Virus record (IMG/VR): IMGVR_UViG_3300006919_000402
Span: 1 to 24,916 of that record
Length of the DNA: 24,916 nt
Reading direction: 5' to 3' (one strand)
DNA from: a virus
Positions 13,253 to 19,822 of the stretch are shown piece by piece; the stretch's first letter is position 1, and the number at the start of each line of letters is the position of its first letter. The position numbers and the translations under genes are program-made. The notes under the pieces are model-generated. The model did no database searches. It saw only the letters and a list, made by a program, of their open reading frames with translations, and was not told the DNA's origin.

Positions 13253-14910
13253 TTACCATTTCAGGAGCACAAGGAGCATCTTTCGGGCCTGATCAAATAC
13301 CTTTTGGAGATCTGGCTTCATCTGGCAATCTAGTATTTCAGTCTCTAGGCGTTGATGAGTTGACCTTTTCAATCAATCCCGCTTTTTTGGACTCTAGGGA
13401 TTTTCAAATCCCGCAAGAAGGACAAACCATTGAACTGTTCCAATCTTCTCAAAGGATTTTCAAAGGTATTGTCTCAAAAGTGTCAAATGAGTGGGGATCT
13501 GGTTCTCTTTCTGTCGATGTCTTGGTTTCCGGCCCTTTTTGGTGGCTTGAGCAAACCTCGCTGACCGAAATAGTAGGAACTGGAGCCAATGAGGCGGAAA
13601 GGCCGCAATTTAGGTGCGAGCTCGGAGCAATAGAAGACCATGTGACGGCGCTGTTTAGACGGATGATTGAGATCGGGCTCCCTGTCCAACTGGGCGAGAT
13701 GGATTCGCTTTACGACATACCGACAACAACGTTTCAAAATGTTTCTTTCGCTAGAGCACTTTCTGAGCTGTTGCGGCTAGTTCCTGACGCGGTTGGTTGG
13801 TGGGATTATTCAGGAAGTGAAGATCCTGCCTTTCGCATATCACGACGAAATACGTACGCAGCTCAACAGTTTACGCTTGGGGTCGATCCTGTCATTTCTG
13901 GATCTTTAACAGCAGAATACTCGCTGAAAATCGAGAGGGTTTCGGTCCCTTACGCCGAAAGGCTCGATGATGGCAGTATTTCGTTCAAAGAACTCAATGC
14001 TGGGCCTAACTACGGGACGAGGCAAGTTGTTCCTGTCAGCGGTCCCGAATTGGTTGATTTTGTGCCGCCGGATCCGATTGATTCGGTAACGGTCTCGACT
14101 GTCAACATCCTCTCAAATTCGGTAAGTTTAAACATGAACTCTCTGGAATCTGTCTGGGAGTTTTGGCAACAATGGTCTGAGAGGTATCCTAGCCCCGCAG
14201 CAACGCGAACCCCCACTGAGTGGACTAGTGGCACAAACCCCTCGGATTATTACCCTGAAGGTTTAAGGCCTTACGCGTATCTGGAAGACGGGACAAAGGT
14301 TGACATCGCAACGGATAATCGTTGGGCGATTAGCTACTCTCCAGACAATGAGATTCCTAGCTGGCTTAAAGATGTCGAATCTGTTCAAAACGCCAAAATC
14401 AGAGGGACCGTTTGGCTATTTGTTGACGCTGCTTTTGATGGTCAGGATTGGCTCTTGGAACTGATTAACGAGGCCGATTACGTACGAACCGAAGTAGGAG
14501 GCGAGAACAACTTAGACCGTCATTTGTTCTTTGATCTCGATTTTGATGTTGTGCTTTTAGATCGAACGCTGACGGATCAAACATTTTACAAGCCTTTGGC
14601 TTACATCTTTGAAACTCCTCCGCCTAATTTTGCAAACAATCTGAGAATTGCTCAAAATTGGTTGCCTTATGTAGGAAATTTGAAATTGCAGCCAGATCAA
14701 GATTTGTTTACCCGGCGGATTGGCTCGACGATTAACGTGCTGGGAGGGCGGAGTGCTTGGGAGCAGATGGGAGGACTCGTTCAAGGGGAAACGTTCGATT
14801 TGTTTAGCAAAGAGCAAACTTTAAACCTTGGACTGCCTGAGAGGCTTTCGGGAGAAACTCCAGTTACTAGGCTTGAAAGATCCAGCTCTGACAGCTTGAT
14901 CATCTTGTAA
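13249..14910 (+). CDS. tail hub/baseplate-like protein
   Basis: A 553-residue protein placed directly after the tape measure, where the tail hub is encoded. The N-terminal region is beta-rich (ELTFSINPAF, GQTIELFQSSQRIFKGIVSKV, SLSVDVLVSGPFWWLEQTSL), as in the first barrel of gp27/gp44-type hubs. A helical insert (TTTFQNVSFARALSELLRLVP) and strand-rich parts with WWDYSGSEDPAFRISRRN follow. The C-terminal 200 residues are less structured with many aromatics. No peptidase or lysozyme motif is seen. It is the last large gene of the plus-strand block: no fibre gene follows. Confidence 0.65.
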   Translation: MITISGAQGASFGPDQIPFGDLASSGNLVFQSLGVDELTFSINPAFLDSRDFQIPQEGQTIELFQSSQRIFKGIVSKVSNEWGSGSLSVDVLVSGPFWWLEQTSLTEIVGTGANEAERPQFRCELGAIEDHVTALFRRMIEIGLPVQLGEMDSLYDIPTTTFQNVSFARALSELLRLVPDAVGWWDYSGSEDPAFRISRRNTYAAQQFTLGVDPVISGSLTAEYSLKIERVSVPYAERLDDGSISFKELNAGPNYGTRQVVPVSGPELVDFVPPDPIDSVTVSTVNILSNSVSLNMNSLESVWEFWQQWSERYPSPAATRTPTEWTSGTNPSDYYPEGLRPYAYLEDGTKVDIATDNRWAISYSPDNEIPSWLKDVESVQNAKIRGTVWLFVDAAFDGQDWLLELINEADYVRTEVGGENNLDRHLFFDLDFDVVLLDRTLTDQTFYKPLAYIFETPPPNFANNLRIAQNWLPYVGNLKLQPDQDLFTRRIGSTINVLGGRSAWEQMGGLVQGETFDLFSKEQTLNLGLPERLSGETPVTRLERSSSDSLIIL

Positions 14911-15006
14911 ATCATCTGACTATTTTAGCTTATCAAAAAATTAGCCAAATTTTAGTTTGGAAATGGGTTGACGAAAATCAAGAAGTTGATCAAAATCATT
15001 TCCGTT

Positions 15007-15084
15007 ATGCTAAAAAACACATTTCAAGCCATTCTCGCGATTGCAATTCTTATTCTTCTTGGTTGGTTAGGCGGTCAACCTTAG
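15007..15084 (+). CDS. 25-residue hydrophobic peptide (possible small membrane protein)
   Basis: The frame encodes a 25-residue peptide starting MLKNTFQAILAIAILILLGW and ending with five small residues, a nearly perfect single membrane span with a basic N-terminus. It lies in the 196-base convergent gap between the hub gene and the minus-strand nuclease gene. A TTGACG at 14968 with a 17-base spacer to CAAAAT at 14991 resembles a promoter but leaves a leader of only a few bases. It may be a real micro-protein (holin helper or toxin-like peptide) or chance; no Shine-Dalgarno sequence is present. Confidence 0.33.
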   Translation: MLKNTFQAILAIAILILLGWLGGQP

Positions 15085-15106
15085 CCTCCTATTGTTTTGT
15101 CTATTT

Positions 15107-15643
15107 TCATTCTGGCAATTCTGGAAGCAGTTCAGAAATCGGCATGTTGAACATATCAGCTTTCACCGTAAATCCGTTCGATCTGTCAATCTCTTCTTTT
15201 TTTAAGAATCTAGCGCGCTTAAAATATTCTGAACGGCTCATAAATCCACACAGCCATAACGATTGAGGAGAGTAATATTTTGAATTTACACCAAAACCAG
15301 TCTTTTTAGAAAAGGTAATTGAGATGAACGCATAGAAATCAGTTTGTTGATGTTTACTGGCTTCAGCGATTGAGACTTCATAATGCAACTCAGGATCAAC
15401 CGTTCTCCTTTTGGTTTTCACTTCAATTTTTTTGCCGTTTTTCAGCAAATCAAAGTCGTATTTATACTCTCCCGGATCACATGATACGTTGCTGCATCCC
15501 AGATGCTCAGATAGTGCAATCTCTGAAAGGTATCCGGCGACATTGCCAGCGCCGCCTGTGATTGAATTTTTTATTGTTCCTAGTTGCTGGGCCTTTTTAG
15601 CGGCCAGCCTTATCATTTGCTCGTCGAATTTTAATCGTCTCAT
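15107..15643 (-). CDS. PD-(D/E)XK-family nuclease
   Basis: A 178-residue protein with the restriction-endonuclease-like core: a helix with a glutamate (NVAGYLSEIALSEHLG), a strand with YKYDFDLL and the hallmark KKIEVKTKRRT (ExK), followed by YEVSIAEA. This fold cleaves DNA, or acts in repair and anti-restriction. A Mg2+ site would be formed by E41, D64 and the ExK pair. The C-terminal part (FMSRSEYFKRARFLKKEEI) may bind substrate. It is coupled to the metallophosphoesterase by ATGA. Genuine endonuclease activity is likely from the motif; the substrate is unknown. Confidence 0.7.
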   Translation of the reverse strand: MRRLKFDEQMIRLAAKKAQQLGTIKNSITGGAGNVAGYLSEIALSEHLGCSNVSCDPGEYKYDFDLLKNGKKIEVKTKRRTVDPELHYEVSIAEASKHQQTDFYAFISITFSKKTGFGVNSKYYSPQSLWLCGFMSRSEYFKRARFLKKEEIDRSNGFTVKADMFNMPISELLPELPE

Positions 15644-16776
15644 CCGTCACATCGTTCGCATATCCAGCCTTGTGTGTAATTGTGATAAAGTAGAACGCCG
15701 CATTTGCAGACTTTTTGATCGCTATCAACGTAATGCGTCAGCCGGGCAACTTGTCCGTTGTCGTAAGAGTGGATAAAGGCTTCCACTGCTTTGGGGCTTC
15801 GGTAACCTTTCTTGGCATGCCATGCGTCAGAAGCTGACGGGCTGCGAAGGTATTCAGCAGTCACCCCAATAAAATCCTGCCCGGCCATAAATTTAGCCGT
15901 TTGCTTGTGATGAATATGGTGCAGGTAAATGTAGCGATGCACGCTATTGCTCCACATCTCCGGGCGCTCTGTAGCCATCAAGAGCGGCGTGTCTGCGAGT
16001 TTCGCTCCATCGCCGTGGCTAAAACTTAAAAGATTCTTTCCATAGCTTGTATATTTTCGGTGAGCAATTGAGACATCAAAGGTGATGTTTTTAGACTTTC
16101 GAAAATAAGCTTTGATTGTGTGGGCCAACATGAACCCGCTCATAAAATCGTGATTCGACGGGCAAAAAATGATTTCAACATCTGACAGCGGCAGGCACTT
16201 CTCAATTGCGCTGATATACATGTCTTTCGCAGCTAAAAAAGCATCATGCCATTTACCATCCATATCTTGGCTAGTGCCGCCAGTGGTGACTGGTGAGCTT
16301 GACGAGTCGATATGAAGGCAGTCATTGCCAATTACAAAAATGATTTTGTTAATAGGGAACCCGGAAGCTTTTTGAAGAAGTGAATTAATCCCGGAGTCAA
16401 CAATGCTCACGGCCTTTTTCACATCATAACTTTCACCAGATTCGTGATTGACTGAAAGCTTCCCAACGTGGATGTCGGACGGGTCGAGAATAAGACAGTG
16501 CGGATTCTTGATTTTGTTTCGCTTGATTTTGCGAATTGTGGGCGAGTAGCGTTGGATGTCTTTGATGATTGGCTCAAAAACGTCTTCCAGTTGCAAACCG
16601 TTGTTTTTACTGAAAATTGAAAACTTGTCTGACTTGTACCAAAAATGCCTAACGTTTGACAATGGGATCCCGGCTTCATCGCATTGGTTTACGAGTTCAG
16701 TTGCGACTCCCTTTTTGCGGAGTTGCTTAATAAGTTCAAATTCGTCTTCGCTTAATCTGATTCTCGGAACGCTCAT
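15640..16776 (-). CDS. calcineurin-like metallophosphoesterase with N-terminal helical region and C-terminal zinc ribbon
   Basis: A 378-residue protein with all five motifs of the metallophosphoesterase fold: DIH (101-103), GND (150-152), NHD (208-210), a metal-binding histidine in SHGD (254), and HIH (287-289). Members include phosphatases and the SbcD/Mre11 nucleases. The N-terminal 70 residues are helical (DEFELIKQLRKKGVATEL). The end has a zinc ribbon, CxC (357, 359) and CxxC (373, 376), which suggests nucleic-acid binding. The frame extends to 16869, but the ATG at 16776 overlaps the zincin stop as ATGA and is preferred. I infer a DNA or RNA substrate; a nucleotide phosphatase is the alternative. 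Confidence 0.8.
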   Translation of the reverse strand: MSVPRIRLSEDEFELIKQLRKKGVATELVNQCDEAGIPLSNVRHFWYKSDKFSIFSKNNGLQLEDVFEPIIKDIQRYSPTIRKIKRNKIKNPHCLILDPSDIHVGKLSVNHESGESYDVKKAVSIVDSGINSLLQKASGFPINKIIFVIGNDCLHIDSSSSPVTTGGTSQDMDGKWHDAFLAAKDMYISAIEKCLPLSDVEIIFCPSNHDFMSGFMLAHTIKAYFRKSKNITFDVSIAHRKYTSYGKNLLSFSHGDGAKLADTPLLMATERPEMWSNSVHRYIYLHHIHHKQTAKFMAGQDFIGVTAEYLRSPSASDAWHAKKGYRSPKAVEAFIHSYDNGQVARLTHYVDSDQKVCKCGVLLYHNYTQGWICERCDG

Positions 16777-17063
16777 TGCATCAATCTTTTCTGGGTTCGT
16801 TCCCACGCTGGGAAAAATACTTCGTCCATGCAGCGAACAACAGCCTCCTGCTCGTAATTTTCGCACCATCCAACACCAGACAAAAGCAAAGATGCCTCAA
16901 TCATTTCGTGTCTTAAGGTAACAATCAAATCCTCTCCGCTAATCATTGTGTTCAACAAAATAACTCGTTCATCGTGCCGATATTGACCAAAGCAATCATC
17001 AAGCGGTTGCCTTTTAATAGCTATACGATGCCCCGCGATTTTGACTGATTTAGGAATGCCCAT
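16773..17063 (-). CDS. small zincin-like metallopeptidase (SprT/ImmA-like)
   Basis: A 96-residue protein like the small phage zincins. It starts with a strand-rich part (IPKSVKIAGHRIAIKR, DDCFGQYRHDERVILLNTM), continues EDLIVTLRHEMIEASLLLSGVG with the metal motif HEMIEA, and has a downstream glutamate in NYEQEAVVRCMDEVFF. The usual HExxH reads HExxE, as in several phage relatives, so peptidase activity is uncertain. Related proteins cleave repressors or are called ImmA-like. It leads the accessory cassette, with a terminator-like hairpin seven bases before its start that also covers its leader. It is coupled by ATGA to the phosphoesterase. Confidence 0.6.
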   Translation of the reverse strand: MGIPKSVKIAGHRIAIKRQPLDDCFGQYRHDERVILLNTMISGEDLIVTLRHEMIEASLLLSGVGWCENYEQEAVVRCMDEVFFPAWERTQKRLMQ

Positions 17064-17067
17064 AATG

Positions 17068-17101
17068 ACAAAAGCCCCCGACCATTTAAGGCCGAGGGCT
17101 T
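17068..17101 (-). terminator. hairpin just before the zincin gene (weak terminator)
   Basis: On the minus strand AAGCCCTCG pairs with CGGGGGCTT with one mismatch, loop of 12 bases, then a short run of four T. It may stop residual transcription from the capsid operon, or fold in the leader of the zincin gene and limit its translation, since the start codon follows within a few bases. Confidence 0.5.
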
Positions 17102-17173
17102 CAGGTTATGCAACAAACAGAATAAACTCTGGAAGAGTAGCAAAAGAAAGTCTCATCGAGTGTTTGTCATTGC

Positions 17174-17214
17174 AATTAAAAACCCCCTCCCGCAAAAAAT
17201 AAACGGGAAGGGGT
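17174..17214 (-). terminator. strong rho-independent terminator after the capsid gene
   Basis: On the minus strand ACCCCTTCCCG pairs with CGGGAGGGGGT over 11 positions (one U-G pair), loop of about 11 bases, followed by TTTTTAATT. It begins 16 bases beyond the major capsid stop and ends the head operon. Confidence 0.85.
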
Positions 17215-17230
17215 GCTATTGTTTCTTTAA

Positions 17231-18136
17231 TTAGGAAACGGTGATGTCGAGACGCTTTGCAGCGGCGGCGTTGTTCACATAAGCGGCCTCGGTCCACTCG
17301 GTGATGACTTTTTCGCCAAAGTCCTTCTGGACAACGCGAACGCCTCCAAATGGATTGTTGCGAACGCGGAAAGTCTTGAACGCTGACGGGTCAAACATAT
17401 CAACCGACTCGCTTGAGTAGTAGATCCACACGTCAGTGGTAAGAGCCGCAGACTTCGTGCTAGTCGATCGGAACTTGGTGTCAAAGACAGACGTTGACAT
17501 CATGCACTGAGTATCTGGATTCAAGAAAAGAGAACCAATGGCGCTAATTTGTGGCGCTGCGGTCGCTGCTCCGGGATAGCGGTCGATCACGGTGCTGTTG
17601 TTCTTGAAAGCTTCCCAAGCGCCAAGGTTGAAAACGATGCGGTTAGGGAGGAGGCCAATCTGGTCAGCGATCTGCTTCATCTTTTCATCGATTGCGGAAA
17701 TCACATCAGTGGAAGATCCCCAAGTCTGAGAATCAGCACTCACGCCAGCCCGGAGAGTGGTCAGGGTCTCGTTGAGGCGAGAGTTGCCAGCCTGAGAAAC
17801 AAGATTGCGAACACGAGCCTCGCGAAGAATGCGAGAACCTTCGCCAGTGGTAGCGCGGTCAAGCTCGTGGTTGTCAATCATGTCATGCAGAGCGTAAGGC
17901 TGAAGGCTGACGTTGACACGCTCGCCATCAGTTACGACAGCAGAGGAGTCTCCACCGATTGCACGGCGTGCGTTCGGGGTCTGAAAACCAGAGCGTTGTC
18001 CGTAGTCGATGATCGAAAACTCAGCGGCTCCGGTTGGAACGACTGGAGCGAGAAAGTCAGCAACTGGGCTTGAAGTATCTTGGAACAGTCCTTTAGCGAA
18101 CTGATTCAGAACGGAAATATTTGCGGAAGTAGCCAT
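17231..18136 (-). CDS. major capsid protein
   Basis: A 301-residue protein at the end of the head operon, after the protease-scaffold and decoration genes, where the HK97-fold shell subunit is normally encoded. It starts with a helix (ISVLNQFAKGLFQ) and has the strand- and loop-rich pattern of the fold: FSIIDYGQRSGFQTPNARRA, SLQPYALHDMIDNHELDRAT, a long helix with VRNLVSQAGNSRLNETLTTL, and DVWIYYSSESVDMFDPSAF near the end. No long N-terminal delta domain is visible, in keeping with a separate scaffold. It is followed by a strong terminator. I do not assign a Pfam family. Confidence 0.85.
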   Translation of the reverse strand: MATSANISVLNQFAKGLFQDTSSPVADFLAPVVPTGAAEFSIIDYGQRSGFQTPNARRAIGGDSSAVVTDGERVNVSLQPYALHDMIDNHELDRATTGEGSRILREARVRNLVSQAGNSRLNETLTTLRAGVSADSQTWGSSTDVISAIDEKMKQIADQIGLLPNRIVFNLGAWEAFKNNSTVIDRYPGAATAAPQISAIGSLFLNPDTQCMMSTSVFDTKFRSTSTKSAALTTDVWIYYSSESVDMFDPSAFKTFRVRNNPFGGVRVVQKDFGEKVITEWTEAAYVNNAAAAKRLDITVS

Positions 18137-18167
18137 TTTTTTATTTAGTCAGATTTTACCTTAGTGA

Positions 18168-18548
18168 TTAGGAAGCTGTTGGCTTGTTACTTTGTCCAAG
18201 AACAACCTTGATCAAGTCGCCTTGTGCCGTTGCTGCTTCGAGCGCAACACCCAAAACGTGCTTTCCAGCTGTTGCAGTTGCAACACGCCCGGCAGAGGTT
18301 GGCATGAGATCAGCGCCAAGTGCGACAGCAGCATTTGCTTCAGCTAAAACAACCGCACCAGATCCAGCAACTGCAACAGCAGCTTGTCCATCAGCGGCAG
18401 CGTCTTCTGTAATCACTCCGAAAGCCACATCAGTGGTTGCGGTAGTTACAACAGTTTTACCAGCGGCAAGCTTCACAACCTTGCCTTGGGCAATGGCCGA
18501 AGCTCCGTTATCAAAGGCCAAAATCGGGCCATCATTTGCAAGGGGCAT
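18168..18548 (-). CDS. head decoration protein (DUF2190-like)
   Basis: A 126-residue, Ala/Val/Gly-rich beta protein (GKVVKLAAGKTVVTTATTD, GVITEDAAADGQAAVAVAG, GVALEAATAQGDLIKVVLG). It resembles DUF2190-like small capsid decoration proteins, which form spikes at the three-fold axes and stabilise the shell. It sits directly between the protease-scaffold and the major capsid gene, the usual position for this function. Codon use is more GC-rich than its neighbours because of the Ala and Gly content. There is no signal peptide. Confidence 0.7.
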   Translation of the reverse strand: MPLANDGPILAFDNGASAIAQGKVVKLAAGKTVVTTATTDVAFGVITEDAAADGQAAVAVAGSGAVVLAEANAAVALGADLMPTSAGRVATATAGKHVLGVALEAATAQGDLIKVVLGQSNKPTAS

Positions 18549-18584
18549 AATACTTTTTTTTTTAGGGTCTCGGTGAGATTTGGT

Positions 18585-19079
18585 TTAAGCGCCAAAGGCT
18601 TCAGGATCGATTTGAGCAGCAAGCTCCCACTTGACATCGAAAGAAGCATTTTCGCCAACTTGGTCGGAGGCTTTAGCCATAGCTGCCTCAATTCTTACTT
18701 CTGAGCTTCCAGTTTTTTCGCCGCCTGTTTTGACAATGGAGTCTTCAAGGCCAGCGTGAATCTTTGGCAGCTTGGAAAGAATTTCTTCGGCAAAAGTATC
18801 GCCAGCTTCGATCTTCTCGACAAACTTGGCTTTGGTGTCTTCGTCTTTAGGAGCGATACGACCTTCCGAAACGGCGGCTTTTACGAGAGACTCAGCGCGT
18901 GACTTGTTTGCTTCAGCTGCTTTAGCCGCAAGCTCGTCTCGCTCTTCTGTAATTTCTGCAAGAGATGCCTTGGCGGTCTCAGCGTCATTTTTCAGGGCTT
19001 CAATGGCTGCAACTGCGGCGGCCTCGGCGGTTTCGGTGTCCGGCTCAATTGAGAGAGCGGCAAGAATAAGATCAGACAT
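18585..19079 (-). other. possible internal start giving a free scaffold (Z-like)
   Basis: An in-frame ATG at 19079 lies just after the protease domain and would produce a 164-residue scaffold alone. AAGGAGG occurs 23 bases upstream, too far for a normal ribosome site; closer to the ATG the sequence is A-rich, like other starts in this window. An 11-base exact copy of the late box (CGGGGACCACT) lies at 19168-19178. The nested arrangement is known in Mu; its use here is inference. Confidence 0.4.
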
Positions 19080-19586
19080 TTTTTTAGTATCAGTTTTTTC
19101 CGCCTCCTTATCGGATGCAGCTATGCGAGGAATCTCTCGGAAGGCTGGCTCGTTGACCAGTGCTCCCAGTGGTCCCCGTTTTGGAAGTCCGGCAGGGACT
19201 CCGTTTCGCCCAAGTAAAAAGGTTGGCGAGAAGTAAGAATAGTCTTTCGACTCGATTGCTTTTCTACCCGCTCCAGTCCATTCAAGTTCAGCCATCAATC
19301 CCTCACCCTCGACGTAATAAAAGCTTTTAGGCAGCGCAGAGGCTGGCCCTTTGTCGTTGTGATCAAAATCGAAAACAGGGCGCACGTTAGCCGAAAGCCT
19401 TTTCTCAAGATCCCTCTGGAACATGGAAGCGATTTTTTCGCCCATGTAGGCCTCCATTTTTACCTCTACGTTTTTAGGCTTACCGTTGACGCTTGGGGTA
19501 ATAGTATGCACGCCCTCGGGGATATAAACGATAGACGCAAATTCCCCTTTTTCCGGCAAAGAGTAATCAAGCGCGCAAATAAGCAT
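18585..19586 (-). CDS. head maturation protease with fused scaffold (Mu I-like)
   Basis: A 333-residue protein of the Mu I type: an N-terminal serine protease (about 1-150) joined to a C-terminal scaffold (about 170-333). The protease part shows VFDFDHNDKG with the likely catalytic His76 and YSYFSPTFLL with Ser117/Ser120, a layout of the U35/I-protein family. The scaffold is Ala/Glu/Lys-rich coiled coil (DAETAKASLAEITEERDELAAK). In Mu the scaffold Z is made from an internal in-frame start; here an ATG at 19079 fits that role. The start at 19586 is 54 bases after a GGGGACCA box (copy C). The protein should cut the scaffold after assembly. Confidence 0.82.
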   Translation of the reverse strand: MLICALDYSLPEKGEFASIVYIPEGVHTITPSVNGKPKNVEVKMEAYMGEKIASMFQRDLEKRLSANVRPVFDFDHNDKGPASALPKSFYYVEGEGLMAELEWTGAGRKAIESKDYSYFSPTFLLGRNGVPAGLPKRGPLGALVNEPAFREIPRIAASDKEAEKTDTKKMSDLILAALSIEPDTETAEAAAVAAIEALKNDAETAKASLAEITEERDELAAKAAEANKSRAESLVKAAVSEGRIAPKDEDTKAKFVEKIEAGDTFAEEILSKLPKIHAGLEDSIVKTGGEKTGSSEVRIEAAMAKASDQVGENASFDVKWELAAQIDPEAFGA

Positions 19587-19618
19587 TCCGTATGAAATGA
19601 CAAAGCTGCGCTTTCTGG

Positions 19619-19822
19619 CTATCCTCTTGACTGGTCCCCAGATTCTAAGTCGTCAATAATGTTAAAATTTATCGTCATCATTGACGCTAGGACAGACGTG
19701 GCATTTTCTCTTTCAAGTCCTAATTCGACAAGCCGAGAAATCGCTGAATCAAAATCGATTTGTTCAGTGAAAAAGTCGTCGTAAATCGCAGTGATTTGCT
19801 TGTCTATTTCTTCCTCATCCAT
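19619..19822 (-). CDS. small acidic hypothetical protein after MuF
   Basis: A 67-residue acidic protein (MDEEEIDKQITAIYDDFFTE, then DFDSAISRLVELGLERENATSVLASMM), probably two or three helices of a UBA-like kind. It overlaps the MuF gene by 19 bases and ends 32 bases before the protease-scaffold start. I do not recognise it. Its position could make it a partner, inhibitor or chaperone of the metallopeptidase tail of MuF, or a small assembly factor. The GGGGACCA box copy C lies across its last codons, so this gene also holds a control element. Confidence 0.55.
   Translation of the reverse strand: MDEEEIDKQITAIYDDFFTEQIDFDSAISRLVELGLERENATSVLASMMTINFNIIDDLESGDQSRG
19624..19640 (-). promoter_or_regulatory. 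GGGGACCA box, copy C (before the protease-scaffold gene)
   Basis: On the minus strand TGGGGACCAGTCAAGAGG shares the GGGGACCA core and the trailing GAGG with copies A and B. The first base is 54 bases from the start codon at 19586, the same distance as in copies A and B. It lies within the end of the preceding small gene, so coding constraint could also explain it. Confidence 0.35.

Noticed and set aside
8391-14417. A 15-base repeat, AGGGACCGTTTGGCT, in the connector gene (near 8392) and in the hub gene (near 14403)
   Set aside because: It is coding in both places in different frames, and a 15-mer pair is expected about once by chance in a window this long. It is not the late box.
14968-14996. 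TTGACG with a 17-base spacer and CAAAAT as a promoter for the 25-residue peptide
   Set aside because: The -10 match is poor and the start codon would lie only a few bases after the expected transcript start.
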